From NCBI RefSeq assembly GCF_030818015.1, contig NZ_JAUSZX010000001.1, positions 1,240,001 to 1,304,000 on the forward strand: a stretch of DNA of 64,000 nucleotides. Direction: 5' to 3'. The position numbers and the translations under genes are program-made. The DNA comes from Arthrobacter globiformis. Lineage in GTDB: Bacteria; Actinomycetota; Actinomycetes; Actinomycetales; Micrococcaceae. The notes under the pieces are model-generated. The model searched no databases, had not been told where the DNA came from, and worked only from the letters and a program-made list of their open reading frames with translations. Each line of letters begins with the position of its first letter. The stretch's first letter is position 1. Of the stretch, positions 16,874-31,019 are shown piece after piece.

Positions 16874-18791
16874 TCATGTTTTGTGGTGGTGGTTTTGTCG
16901 GGGTTGTTGGCGGGGGTCGATGTGGGGTGGCGGGATGAACCAGGGGATCCCGTTTTTGACGTGGATTTTCCACTGTTCTTTGTGGATGAGGTGGTGGTGG
17001 TGGGTGCAGAGGAGGACGCCGTTGTCGGTGCCGGTGGGTCCGCCTTGTGACCAGTAGGTGATGTGATGGGCTTCGCACCAGGGGGCGGGGATGGTGCAGT
17101 TGGGGAAGGCGCAGCCTTGGTCGCGGGCGGTGAGGGCTTTGCGGATGTGGGGCGGGAAGATGCGGGTGGTGCGGCCGATGTCGAGGAGGCGTCCTTCGGT
17201 GCCGAGGAGTATGGGGATGATGTCGGCGTCGCAGGCGATTTTGCGGATGGTGGAGGCGGTGACGGGTCCGGTGTAGGTGAAGGTTCCGCTGCCGGTGGTG
17301 GGTGTGCCGGGCAGCGCGGCGCCGGTCCAGTTGATGCCGGCGAAGTCGGTGCCGGGGCTGGGGTGCGGGTCGGTGCCCGGATCGGGCTGGGGTTCGCTGG
17401 TGTGCCAGGTGTCTGGACCGGTTGGCTGGGTGCCGGGGCGGGTGGTGGGGTGGTTTTTGTTGTAGCGGGGGCCCTGGGCTGGCGGTGGTTTGGATGCTGT
17501 TGAGGAGGTCCTGGTAGGAGACGGTGACCATGACCTGGGGGCGGAGTCCGCCGGTGGTGGGCAGGGTGCCGGCGGCGAGGGCTGCCTTGCAGCCGCCGAC
17601 GAGGCCGTCGAGGAGTTGCTGCGGGCGTGTGCGGCGGTCCAGGTCCAGGTCCGGGACCGGGGCGGGGGCGTTGAAGACCGCGTCGAGGTTGGCTGCGGCG
17701 GCACTGCCGCCGTCACTGCCGCTGCTACTGCCGCTGTTACTGTCGCTGCCACTGCTGCCGTTGCCGGGGCTGTTGTCGGGGCCGGTGCTCTCGGCGCTGC
17801 CGTCGCTGCCGCGGTGGGTGGTGTTGGGGGTGGTGGTGCGGGGGTTGGTGGCGGTGTTCATGATGGTGGTGAGGACTTCGAATTGGTCGGTGGTGGCGTG
17901 GACTTCGAAGTGGTGCAGGCCGCCGCGTTTGTGGTGGAGGAAGATGCCTTGGCGGTGGCGGAGGGTTTCTTCGCTGGGTTCGGTGCCGTCCTGGTCGAGG
18001 GCGTTGATCCAGCGGTGGGCGATGCGGGTGAGGAAGTCGTGGTCGTTGTCGATCGCGGTCTGGGTGAGGTTGTGTTCCATGTGGACGATCGCGGCGGGGT
18101 CGGGGATGTGGCGGACTTTGTCCAGGGCGGTGGTGATGATGGTTCCGGCGCGGGAGGAGATGATTCCGGCGGTGAGGGCGGCGGCGGTTTCCTGGTGTTC
18201 GGGTGGCATGGGCCGGCCGGCGAGGCCGGTGCGGGGGAGGGTGGCGGTGGCGAGGGCGAGGCGGCGGCGGGCTTCGGTGGTGCTGATCCGGAGCCGGGTG
18301 CGGAGGAACTCGGCGGTGTTCCGGGACCCGTCATCGGCCGGGGACCAGGTCACCGCACACACCGGCACACTCCCAGTGGCGGTTTCGGGTGCTGGTTCGG
18401 TGTTCCAGCCGGTGGTCCAGCCGGCCGCGCGGCTGGCCGTCCCGGCGGCATTGATCGCCTCGGTCCGCGTCCGATCCACCGCCGCGGCAGCAAGCAACTG
18501 GAGGTACTCGATACGGCGGGAGAGTTCCTCGGCGAGTTCAGCGAAGTCCGCCGCTTCAAGGAAGTTGGCTGCGGCCAGCTCCTCCTGCGCCGCGGTGGTT
18601 GCGGAGTCCAGCAGCGCCAGGCCCGCCTCCAAATCAGAGGTTGCCAGCGCTTGGGACGCAAGCTCAGCGGTTGCCAGGCCAGCCGAGGGAACGCTGCGTA
18701 ACCCGCGGCTCCGCAGCAAAGCAGCGGCACTCAGGCCGGAGACGTCCCTCCCGGCTGCGGTATCCGCTCCCTGCTCCCCAATGGCTTCCAT
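16874..18791 (-). pseudogene. DUF222/HNH endonuclease (13E12-type), frameshifted
   Basis: The N-terminal ~440 residues (DUF222; ARRRLALATATLPRTG, GIISSRAG, TTALDKVRHIPDPA) run in one frame, but the conserved C-terminus (RKIACDADIIPILLG, CAFPNCTIPAPWCEAHHITYWS, LLCTHHHHLIH, the HNH nuclease) runs in another. Removing one C from a run of five (plus-strand G run 17467-17471) joins them as SPGPRYNKNH and gives about 638 residues, normal for the family. The original frame instead continues into a P/R/H-rich tail to 16773. This is either a homopolymer sequencing error, a real inactivation or slippage variation. A serine/glycine-rich low-complexity segment precedes the shift. Confidence 0.8.
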
Positions 18792-18926
18792 GGAACTACT
18801 TTGTCAGCGGGGTCTGACATTTTTAGGGGTGATGAAGGTCACTGCGGGCGAAAAGGGAAAAGTTTTTGAAAATTTTTTATATCCCGGCCATTTCAGCCGG
18901 ACCACTTTCAACGGCGGTGCCTTGAT

Positions 18927-19787
18927 TCAGGGGTGGCGCACTCCGACGCCGGCCAGAATGTCGCGGTAGCCCTCGCGGAAGGTTGGGTACTTGTACGAAA
19001 AGCCTGTTCCCCGAAGCAGCGCGTTGCTGCACCGCTTGTTGCCGCCCCGAGCGCCGCCCAGAGAACCCGTCGGCGGAACGTCAAGCCTCAACTCAGCCGC
19101 CAGGAAACGCAGGACGTCGCCCAACTCGGCTGAATCGTTGTCCACGCCCACATAAACACGTGACGGCGCCTCAGGCATGCTGAGCAAATGCACGATGGCA
19201 CCGGCGGCGTCGTCACGGTGGATGCGGTTGGTGTAACGCGGTTGGTTCGGAATGACGGCGGCGCCAGTTCGAACCTGGTCGATGAGCCGCGTGCGACCTG
19301 GCCCGTAAATTCCGCCAAGCCTGAGCACAATAGGTGAGGTCCCGGTTCCATCGAGCCGCGTCAGCAACAAATCCTCCGCCTCACGCATGACGCGGCCAGA
19401 GAATCCCGCGGGTTCCGAAGTCGTGTTTTCATCGATCCATCCGCCTCCGGCGTCGCCATAGACGGCTGTGGACGAGACGAAAAGGACACGTCCGGGCGTC
19501 ACATGGTCGCGTGCGAGGGCGTCGAGCACATGCGCGACGCCGTCCAGGTACGCGCTCCGGTATGCCTCTTCAGTAGGCGCATCCGCTGCCACAGCTATGA
19601 CGACGGCGGCAGTGTCCGCCGGGACAGGCGGCAGGTCGGCGGTGCTTAGGTTCGCAGCGGCGCCCTCGATCTCAGCCGGGAGCTTGTCCGGCGAACGGCG
19701 CCAGCCCACCACCCGGTGCCCCGCAGCGGCGAACCGCAGACCCGCCTCGGTGCCGAGGTCGCCGCAGCCGGCGAGAAGGATAGTCAT
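18927..19787 (-). CDS. NAD(P)-binding epimerase-like protein (YeeZ type)
   Basis: The 286 residues form an extended-SDR Rossmann protein: N-terminal LLAGCGDLGTEAGLRF dinucleotide loop, VLFVSSTAVYGD with the active-site serine and tyrosine region, and LRLGGIYGPGR. The usual YxxxK pair is not obvious, as in many atypical SDRs of the YeeZ group. It follows the pyrimidine-dimer glycosylase-like gene with 8 bp between stop and start, so they are probably co-transcribed. Substrate unknown. Confidence 0.75.
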   Translation of the reverse strand: MTILLAGCGDLGTEAGLRFAAAGHRVVGWRRSPDKLPAEIEGAAANLSTADLPPVPADTAAVVIAVAADAPTEEAYRSAYLDGVAHVLDALARDHVTPGRVLFVSSTAVYGDAGGGWIDENTTSEPAGFSGRVMREAEDLLLTRLDGTGTSPIVLRLGGIYGPGRTRLIDQVRTGAAVIPNQPRYTNRIHRDDAAGAIVHLLSMPEAPSRVYVGVDNDSAELGDVLRFLAAELRLDVPPTGSLGGARGGNKRCSNALLRGTGFSYKYPTFREGYRDILAGVGVRHP

Positions 19788-19795
19788 TTGCCGGC

Positions 19796-20764
19796 TCAGA
19801 GCGCCGGAACTGGGAAGAAGACGCGCGGATCCTGCAGCAGCGCCGGGTAGTCGAACTCCGACCGGTCGATGATGTCGGTGACCTGGAAGTTGCGGCCGAA
19901 GCGCCCGTCGTCGAGCGTGATGGGACGGCCCACGACCATTCCGACGGCGAACCTCCTGCCGCCGTCGAAAGGCACGGCCACCGGTGACTTGCCCGGAAGT
20001 GTCGAGAAGGCTGCCTCCTGGCGCTGCCGTTTCCGGGACGGCTTCTTGACCAGCGGCTTGGCGGGGGCCTTCCGGGCGACCTTGGAGGTGCGGCGCGAAG
20101 TTTCCTCAGCGTAGACGAACTGGTAGTCCTCGGCGGACTCCCCGGCCCCGGCGGAACCGGCAGCCCCGGCGGAACTAGCCCCGCCGCCCGAAGCAGCAGC
20201 GGAACCTTGTGCAGCCCGCCCCACGGCGGGAAGCCCAACCTTGTCCAGTTGCTCGGGGTCGCCGTGGCCGACGTGCTCGCGGAGGATCCAGAGAATGTCA
20301 CCCTCTGGATCCTCGGGCAGGAACTCGTGCCTGGGCTCCGGCCAGACGTACTCCAGCCCGTGCTCGGTGCCGGGGAACACCTGTTCGTAGAAGTGCGGGT
20401 CCTTGCGGATCAGGTTAGAGCGGTGGCTCAGGTGGAAGTCGGGGTCGCCGAGCCACGGCGGAAGCAGGATCTTGGCGGCATAATCCGGGTGCGCGGCCTG
20501 GGGTGCGAACTCGCGGATGTTGTCCCGGGTGTTGTCGTCGAACCCGCGCTTGGTCCATTCGTCCACCATGGCCAGGCCGTACATGGTGAGCGCCGGAACG
20601 TGCCCCATCCACATGCGGATGGCGGGGTGTGACTGCCACCCGTATTCCGGGATGACCAGCGCACGGAGTGTCTGCAGCGCTTCTACGCGCTGCTTGCCGA
20701 GCCGGGGTGTGTCCAGCGCGGCCGCGCTTTGCCGGAAGTCGGGATAGGGAAGGAAGGTTTGCAT
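19796..20764 (-). CDS. MSMEG_6728-family protein with pyrimidine-dimer DNA glycosylase-like domain
   Basis: The N-terminus (MQTFLPYPDFRQSAAALDTPRLGKQRVEALQ, written in part) resembles Pyr_excise/T4 endonuclease V-like proteins, in which the alpha-amino end of a processed protein attacks the damaged base. I start at 20764 because the conserved region begins there; a longer form from 20818 adds an unconserved leader. The region 30-190 is rich in W, H and P, and the C-terminus is basic (KPLVKKPSRKRQRQ), fitting nucleic-acid binding. A role in UV or base repair is inferred from the family name only. Confidence 0.7.
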   Translation of the reverse strand: MQTFLPYPDFRQSAAALDTPRLGKQRVEALQTLRALVIPEYGWQSHPAIRMWMGHVPALTMYGLAMVDEWTKRGFDDNTRDNIREFAPQAAHPDYAAKILLPPWLGDPDFHLSHRSNLIRKDPHFYEQVFPGTEHGLEYVWPEPRHEFLPEDPEGDILWILREHVGHGDPEQLDKVGLPAVGRAAQGSAAASGGGASSAGAAGSAGAGESAEDYQFVYAEETSRRTSKVARKAPAKPLVKKPSRKRQRQEAAFSTLPGKSPVAVPFDGGRRFAVGMVVGRPITLDDGRFGRNFQVTDIIDRSEFDYPALLQDPRVFFPVPAL

Positions 20765-20930
20765 CCCTTCAGTCTGCCGCCCCGGGCGCGCTGTGCCAAT
20801 TGAAGTGCCGGACGGCACAACCAGCGGCCAAAATGGACGGCCGGCTGTTCACATAGTGGACCCATGCATACGGAAGGTTGATTAATCCACTAAGATATCC
20901 GAAACCTCAACAGCGTCTGGAAGCCAACTC

Positions 20931-21557
20931 ATGACTCTTACCTCGCCCGCGCCCCTGTCCTCTGCCCACGCGGAGACGAATTCACACCCGTCACAGGAGC
21001 CTCAACTGTTCGTTCCGAAGTACGGCCAAATGCTGGCCCCCGACGCGAACGGGATCCTCGTTCTCGACGAGTTTACTCTGGACCCGGTGGCCGCGCGCAA
21101 GGACCAGCACCGTTTCCGCACCGCGCTTGCTTCCGTTGCGCTGACCCTGCGCCGGCTCGTCGCCCTGCGCGTTTTCATTGCAGTGGTGGCCGTCGCCAAC
21201 CTGCCGCTCTTCCTGATGTCCACCGGATGGTGGATCTACGCCGTGTCGCTGGCCCTGGTGATTGGCGTCCACGCTGCCGTGAACTGGCTGAACAAGCACG
21301 AGCCGCGCCTTAAGCAGCGCCACGAACTCGAGCTGCACCTGCACCGCGAGCGCAGCGACAACTACCGCAAGGTGCGCGACGCCGTGAAGTTCGTCATCGA
21401 CAGCCCTGCCCGCATCAACGAGCACCTCTACCTTGAGCTGCTGCATGCCAAACGGGTTGGCCTGCATCTCGCCTCCGGCACAGTCGCGCTCCTTGACACC
21501 AGTGACGACGCCGCCTGGAAGGTGCGCATCGTCCGGGAACTTTCCACCGCGGCCTAG
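20931..21557 (+). CDS. Hypothetical membrane protein with two helices
   Basis: The 208-residue protein has a ~60-residue N-terminal cytosolic region, two predicted membrane helices (VFIAVVAVANLPLFLM and WWIYAVSLALVIGVHAAV, about 85-130), and a charged helical C-terminus (KHEPRLKQRHELELHLHRER). GGAAG precedes the ATG. It is divergent from the glycosylase-like gene and is followed by a strong terminator. No function known to me. Confidence 0.65.
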   Translation: MTLTSPAPLSSAHAETNSHPSQEPQLFVPKYGQMLAPDANGILVLDEFTLDPVAARKDQHRFRTALASVALTLRRLVALRVFIAVVAVANLPLFLMSTGWWIYAVSLALVIGVHAAVNWLNKHEPRLKQRHELELHLHRERSDNYRKVRDAVKFVIDSPARINEHLYLELLHAKRVGLHLASGTVALLDTSDDAAWKVRIVRELSTAA

Positions 21558-21603
21558 GGCCGTTCACCGACGGTTCCAGCCGTCACGCTGAAGAGAATTA
21601 AGA

Positions 21604-21650
21604 ACGACGCCGGGCGTCCCCACTCAGGGGGCGCCCGGCGTCGTCGTTTC
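21604..21650 (+). terminator. Strong terminator hairpin after the two-helix membrane gene
   Basis: ACGACGCCGGGCG pairs exactly with CGCCCGGCGTCGT, extended by a CCCC/GGGG stem around CACTCA, and is followed by CGTTTC. It probably works for the plus strand. Confidence 0.8.
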
Positions 21651-21716
21651 TGAAGTCAGGCAATTCTGAAGGCAGCCAACTCTGAAGGCAGGCGCAGCAA
21701 CGCCGGGACACAACAG

Positions 21717-21750
21717 CGCCGGGCGGCCCCTCGAAAGGGACCGCCCGGCG
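21717..21750 (-). terminator. Terminator hairpin for the rpf-type gene
   Basis: CGCCGGGCGG and CCGCCCGGCG enclose CCCCTCGAAAGGGA, itself a small stem. It lies 45 bp after the stop of the minus-strand Rpf-LysM gene and uses the same core sequence as the hairpin at 21604. Confidence 0.7.
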
Positions 21751-21794
21751 TCGAGCTTTATGGCAGTGCCGCTCAGCGGCCTGACCAAGCAGGG

Positions 21795-22701
<907 letters not shown>

Positions 22702-22720
<19 letters not shown>

Positions 22721-25382
22721 TCCGAGGCACTCCGGCAGAGTGCGGAAGCCAGGTACTGCGCCGTCCGGCTGTCGGGTGAACCGGCGACGGCGGCCGGCGT
22801 TCCGGAGGCAATGATCTTGCCGCCGGCGTCCCCGCCGGCCGGTCCGAGGTCGATCACCCAGTCCGCTTCCGCCACCACGTCCATTTCGTGCTCCACCACG
22901 ACCACCGTGTTTCCCGCGTCGACGAGGCGATGCAGCTGGGCCATGAGGAGCCGGACGTCGGCCGGATGGAGCCCGGTGGTGGGCTCGTCCAGCAGGTACA
23001 GGGTGTGGCCGCGGCGTGCCCGCTGCAGTTCGGTGGCGAGTTTGATGCGCTGGGCCTCACCGCCGGAGAGTTCGGTGCGGGCTGTCCGAGCCGCAGGTAG
23101 CCCAGCCCGACCTCCCGGAGCGTCTGCAGGCTGCGGGCGGCCGAGGAAACGTCCGCGAGGAACTCGGCCGCGGCGTCCACGGTCATGCCCAGGACATCGG
23201 CCACGGTCTTGCCGCGGTAGGTGACTTCGAGGGTTTCCAGGTTGTAGCGGGAACCGCCGCATTCCGGGCAGGGACCGTAGCTGCCCGGCAGGAACAGCAG
23301 TTCGACGGCGACGAAGCCCTCGCCCTGGCAGGTCTCGCAGCGCCCACCGGACACGTTGAAGGAGAAACGTCCGGCGCCGTATCCGCGGGCCCGGGCTTCG
23401 TCCGTGGCGGCGAACTCCTTGCGCACGGCGTCGAACAGTCCGGTGTAGGTGGCCAGGTTGGACCGGGGCGTGCGGCCGATCGGTTTCTGGTCCACTGTCA
23501 CCAGCCGGTCCACGTGGTGCAGGCCGGTCACTGTTCCGACGCTCAATGGGGTGCCGGAATTGGCGGCGTCCACGGGCTCGTCCTCGTCGGTGGCCCCAAT
23601 GCCCGCGGAATCCGTGCCGCCCGCGCCCGCGTCGCCGTGCAGCTGCGATCCGACCACCTCGGCCAGGACGTGGCTGACCAGCGTCGACTTGCCCGAGCCG
23701 GAGACGCCGGTGACGGCGGTCAGGACCTGCAGCGGGAAGGATGCGTCGAGGCCGCGGAGGTTGTGGCGGGTGATGTCGTTCAGTTCCAGCCAAGCACCCG
23801 GTTCCCGACGGCGGCTGTTGGGACCGCTGTCAGGCTCGCCGTCGTTAGGCATGCCGCTGTCAGATGCGCCGGAGGCGCCGGCAGTTGCACCGCCCCTGGA
23901 ACCATCCGGGACGAGGAACGGGCGTGTGACGGAGGCCTCCACGCCGGCGAGGCCGGCAACCGGGCCGCTGTACAGCACTTCGCCGCCGCCCTCTCCAGCC
24001 CGCGGTCCCACGTCCACGAGCCAGTCGGCGCGGCGCACGATGTCCATGTTGTGCTCCACCACGAACACGGAGTTGCCCGACGACTTGAGCTGTTCCAGCA
24101 CAGCGAGCAGGGGCTCGGCGTCGGCGGGGTGCAGCCCTGCCGACGGCTCGTCCAGCACATACACCACACCGAACAGACCCGAGCGGAGCTGCGTGGCGAT
24201 CCGGAGGCGCTGCATCTCGCCCGGGGAGAGGGTAGGCGTCGACCGGCCCAGAGCGAGGTAGCCGAGCCCCAGATCCAGCAGGACCGTGATCCGCTGCAGA
24301 AGGTCACGCGTGATGGCCACGGCCACCTCGTTGCTTTCACCGGAGGACAGCTTGCGGGAGGCGGTGTTGGCGTCTTTCAGCTCGGCCGTCGGGCGGATGA
24401 TGTTTGCCAGTTCGGCCATCGGCACTGCGTTGAGTTCGGCGATGGTCCTTCCGGCGAAGGTTACGGCCAGGGCCTCCGGGGTGAGTCCGCTGCCGCTGCA
24501 CCGCTGGCAGGGGCCGGTTTCCATGAAGCGGAGCACCCGTTCGCGCATCGTGTTGCTCTTGGAATCCGCGAGGGTGTGCAGCACGTGGCTCTTGGCGCTC
24601 CAGAACTTGCCCTTGTACGGTTTGGCCACCCGGTCGCGCTGAGGGGTGATTTCCACGACCGGCTGCTCTTCGGTGAAAAGGATCCAGTCGCGGTCCTTCC
24701 GGGGCAGCTCTTGCCAGGGGGTGTCGACGTCGTGGCCCAGATGGGTGAGGATGTCGCGCAGGTTCTTGCCCTGCCACGCCGTCGGCCAGGCGGCGATGGC
24801 CCCGTCCCGGATGCTCAGGGACGGGTCCGGGACCAGGGAGGCTTCGCTCACGGTGTGCGCAACGCCGAGGCCGTGGCACTCGGGGCATGCCCCGGCGGCC
24901 GTGTTGGGCGAGAAAGCGTCCGAGTCCAGCGTGCCGGCAACGGCCGGATAGCTGCCGGCGCGCGAGAACAGCATGCGGAGCGAATTGGACAGCGTGGTCA
25001 CCGTCCCCACCGTGGAACGGCTGCTCGGTGTCCCGCGGCGCTGTTGAAGCGCGACGGCGGGAGGCAGCCCCGTGATCATTTCCACCTTGGGATTGTGGCC
25101 CTGCTGGATGAGGCGCCGGGCGTAGGGCGCCACGGATTCGAAGTACCGGCGCTGGGCTTCGGCGTAGATCGTGCCGAACGCCAGCGAGGACTTGCCCGAT
25201 CCCGATACGCCGGTGAAGGCGACGATCGCGTCGCGCGGGACGGCCACGTCCACGTTGCGAAGATTGTTCTCACGGGCACCACGCACCCGGACAAAGCCGT
25301 CCGCGGAATGGTGGGCGCCGGAGCCGGTTTCCAGACTCCAGTCCAGTTCGGCCAAGGGGGCAGCATACTCTTCAGTCCGCAT
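22702..25382 (-). pseudogene. UvrA-like ABC ATPase, single-base frameshift near 23077
   Basis: The gene encodes two ABC units with UvrA zinc motifs ([34 protein letters not shown]), Walker [14 protein letters not shown] and [13 protein letters not shown], and VYVLDEPSAGLHPADAE. After [10 protein letters not shown] the frame breaks; the expected [12 protein letters not shown] and [15 protein letters not shown] follow one frame over. Adding one base near 23077 restores about 893 residues. This length fits the UvrA2/drug-resistance group, which lacks parts of canonical UvrA, so it is likely a second UvrA. The start at 25382 has TAGAGT seven bases upstream; ATG 25403 is an alternative. If the shift is real, the second ATPase lacks signature and Walker B. 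Confidence 0.85.
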
Positions 25383-25430
25383 CTGTTCGACTCTAGCGGT
25401 CATGGCCGGTCCGGGGACTATTCTGTCGGG

Positions 25431-26519
25431 GTGAACACTTACGACGCCGCCGCTGCACCGATCGATCCCACTGCTCTTTCAGGTCAAACCGGGCCAACAG
25501 ATCAAACTGCGCTTTCAGATGAAGAGGAGCTGGTGGCGGCCCCGACACCGATGCCTTTGGCGGAGCTCCACCTTCACATCGAGGGGACGCTGGAGCCGGA
25601 ACTGATCTTTGCGCTCGCTGAACGGAACGGGATCGAGCTGCCGTACGCGAATCTGGACGAGCTGCGGAGCCGGTACGAGTTCACCGACCTGCAGTCCTTC
25701 CTCGACCTGTACTACGCCAACATGGCCGTGCTGAGGACCGAGCAGGACTTCGCGGACATGACCCGGGCCTACCTGGCGCGGGCTGCGGCGGCCGGGGTGC
25801 GGCACGCGGAAATCATGATGGATCCGCAGGCGCACCTCTCGCGCGGTGTCTCCCTGGAGACGTGCGTCAACGGCGTGGCCTCGGTGCTCGCCACCTCTGA
25901 GGAGGAGTTCGGCATTTCCACGCTGCTGATTGCCGCCTTCCTGCGCGATCTCTCAGAGGAATCGGCGCTCGAGGTCCTGGAGGGGCTGTTGGCGATGAAT
26001 GCGCCGATCGCCGGCATCGGCCTGGATTCCGCAGAGGTGGGCAACCCGCCGTCGAAGTTCACGCGGCTGTTTGCCCGGGCCGGCGAAGCAGGCCTGCGGA
26101 AGATTGCGCACGCGGGGGAGGAGGGCCCGCCGTCGTACATTGTGGAGGCGCTGGACGTCCTGGCCGTGGAGCGGATCGACCACGGGATCCGGTGCATGGA
26201 GGATCCCGAGCTCGTGGAGCGGCTGGTCAATGACCGCGTTCCGCTGACGGTTTGTCCGCTGTCGAACGTCCGGCTGCGCGCCGTGGACATGCTGGCCGCC
26301 CATCCGCTGCCGGCGATGCTGGCCGCCGGGCTCAACGTCAGCGTGAACTCGGACGACCCGGCGTACTTCGGCGGCTACGTGGACACCAACTTCACCCAGC
26401 TCGAATCGGTCCTGGGCCTGTCCGAATTCGACCGGGTCAGGCTCGCCGCGAACTCCATCAGGTCGTCCTTCGCCAGCGAGGAGCGGAAGCACGAGCTGCT
26501 GGCCGAGCTGTCGGGCTAG
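25431..26519 (+). CDS. Adenosine/adenine deaminase family protein, adenine deaminase-like
   Basis: The TIM-barrel hydrolase shows metal histidines H47 and H49 (HLHIEGTLEP), GLDSAEVGNPPSKF, HAGEEGPPSYI, RIDHGIRC and SVNSDDPAYFGGY. The SAEVGNPP and DDPAYFGGY versions resemble Aah1-type adenine deaminase (EC 3.5.4.2) more than mammalian-type adenosine deaminase (GDE, GDDP). Purine salvage is the expected role. I choose GTG 25431 since TATTCT lies six bases upstream (leaderless), giving 362 residues with a ~40-residue unconserved leader; ATG 25551 would begin right at the conserved part. It is divergent from the UvrA-like gene with under 50 bp between. Confidence 0.85.
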   Translation: MNTYDAAAAPIDPTALSGQTGPTDQTALSDEEELVAAPTPMPLAELHLHIEGTLEPELIFALAERNGIELPYANLDELRSRYEFTDLQSFLDLYYANMAVLRTEQDFADMTRAYLARAAAAGVRHAEIMMDPQAHLSRGVSLETCVNGVASVLATSEEEFGISTLLIAAFLRDLSEESALEVLEGLLAMNAPIAGIGLDSAEVGNPPSKFTRLFARAGEAGLRKIAHAGEEGPPSYIVEALDVLAVERIDHGIRCMEDPELVERLVNDRVPLTVCPLSNVRLRAVDMLAAHPLPAMLAAGLNVSVNSDDPAYFGGYVDTNFTQLESVLGLSEFDRVRLAANSIRSSFASEERKHELLAELSG

Positions 26520-27033
26520 GCTTCGGCGCACTCGTCGTCTGGCCGCCGGTCGTGGAACCACTCGGAGTCGTTGCAGGCGCGCCCGTCCGGATGATCCACC
26601 AGCCCAGCGCCGCCATGACGAGACCGATGGGGATCCCGTAGGGAGGCAGTCCCGCGTTGTAGCCGAGGAAGCCGGCGACGACGAAGGCCACGCCGATCCA
26701 CGCGGGGAACATGCGTGAGAGCCAGCCGGCGATGCCGAAAAACATCCAGCCCAGCGCGAAGAGCACGTAGCTGGAAAGCCCTCCGACAACCAGCATGCCG
26801 GAGCCGCCTGCGAGGATCGCGCCGGGGGCGACGTCGGCGACGAAGGGACCGGCGAAGCCGTCGAACCACATGTTGCCGGCCATGTCCGCGGCAAGCGGAC
26901 CCACCGGCAGGAATTCCATCCGCGGCATCAGCCCGGCCGCGAAGAACGGCCACGAGGCCCAGGAAATTGCGTAGGCCAGGATAAAAAAAGCCGGAAGCCT
27001 GTGGTGTTTTAGCCAGCCCGTTGAATGGCCCAT
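26458..27033 (-). CDS. Hybrid membrane protein (CPBP-like start, unrelated membrane end)
   Basis: GGAG precedes the ATG at 27033. The first 45 residues (HRLPAFFILAYAISWASWPFFAAG) look like the start of CPBP intramembrane proteases, but the EExxxR-type motifs never appear; the rest (GSGMLVVGGLSSYVLFALGWMFFGIAG, GYNAGLPPYGIPIGLVMA) matches the C-terminal half of a different multi-helix membrane protein. This suggests a deletion that fused two genes in frame. The hydrophilic tail overlaps the 3' end of the deaminase gene by 62 bp on the other strand. Function doubtful. Confidence 0.55.
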   Translation of the reverse strand: MGHSTGWLKHHRLPAFFILAYAISWASWPFFAAGLMPRMEFLPVGPLAADMAGNMWFDGFAGPFVADVAPGAILAGGSGMLVVGGLSSYVLFALGWMFFGIAGWLSRMFPAWIGVAFVVAGFLGYNAGLPPYGIPIGLVMAALGWWIIRTGAPATTPSGSTTGGQTTSAPKPSPTARPAARASAPRWRRTT

Positions 27034-27236
27034 AGCGGCTCCAAACGGTCTGCGGGTGCTCCAATTGTCCGCTCCGTCGGCGTCGACGCGCCAGCAGGCA
27101 GGACCTTCCAGCCGGCAGCGGGCCGAATGCTTGCAGGCGCCTTCCATAACTGCTAGTCCTGTGAGGGAGGCGAAACTGCGGTGACGGTGCCGCGGACAGC
27201 AGTACCGGGACGATGCCGAGTCAAGGAGTGTGCAGC

Positions 27237-29540
<2,304 letters not shown>

Positions 29541-29611
29541 CGCCCAGCGCGTCCTGAACTGGCTCCCGCCCGCGGTCCCGGAACGGGCGGGGCGGAGCGG
29601 GGGCCCGGCGC

Positions 29612-29974
29612 TTACTGGGCGGTGCTTGACCAACCCTCGCTGTCGGGGCCGCCTTCGGTTCCGTGCTCGCAGAGCTGCAGGGCGACGTCGGCCGCCGATT
29701 GCACCGCCTCCTGTGGCGACGCGCTGCTGCCGTGTGCCCGCAGCCCCGCTGCGTAGCCAACCAGCAGCGCGGTGACCGGACCGGCTTGCCCGCTGACCGC
29801 GCGGGAAGACTCGTCGGCCAGGCGAGCGACCAGTTGCTGGTCTACCTTGAGATCCAGGATCTGCAGCGCTTGGATGAGCCGCTGGCTCCAGTGTGCGAGG
29901 TCCTGGTCCGCGGCGCCGATGCCGGTCTCTCCGGCGGAGGCGGTGCCGCCGTCGCCTTCGGTATTGCCTGTCAT
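29612..29974 (-). CDS. DUF6457-family helical protein
   Basis: The 120-residue protein contains the DUF6457 pattern (HWSQRLIQALQILDLKVDQQ, RAVSGQAGPVTALLVGYAAGL). Members often sit beside molybdenum-cofactor genes; here it converges on the YdeP-type enzyme (72 bp between stops), which fits that association. GGGAG precedes the ATG at 29974. No catalytic residues are evident; an accessory role is guessed. Confidence 0.7.
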   Translation of the reverse strand: MTGNTEGDGGTASAGETGIGAADQDLAHWSQRLIQALQILDLKVDQQLVARLADESSRAVSGQAGPVTALLVGYAAGLRAHGSSASPQEAVQSAADVALQLCEHGTEGGPDSEGWSSTAQ

Positions 29975-30044
29975 TGGACTCCCTTTCTTCCTCAACTCTT
30001 GCTCGGTGGTGCCGATGCTCCCGGCGGGCGCGCGGGGCAGGACT

Positions 30045-31019
<975 letters not shown>

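Noticed and set aside
16773..17470. P/R/H-rich C-terminal extension of the DUF222 frame as a real domain
   Set aside because: The other frame over the same bases encodes the conserved HNH nuclease, so the extension is a frameshift product.
17490..18969. Long valine/glycine- and serine/arginine-rich frames on the plus strand
   Set aside because: They lie antisense to the DUF222/HNH gene; their composition is repetitive and has no start signals.
23514..26519. A 1001-codon open frame on the plus strand across the UvrA-like gene
   Set aside because: Only the last ~362 codons (the deaminase) show family motifs; the rest is antisense to the UvrA-like gene and arises from high GC, which removes stop codons.
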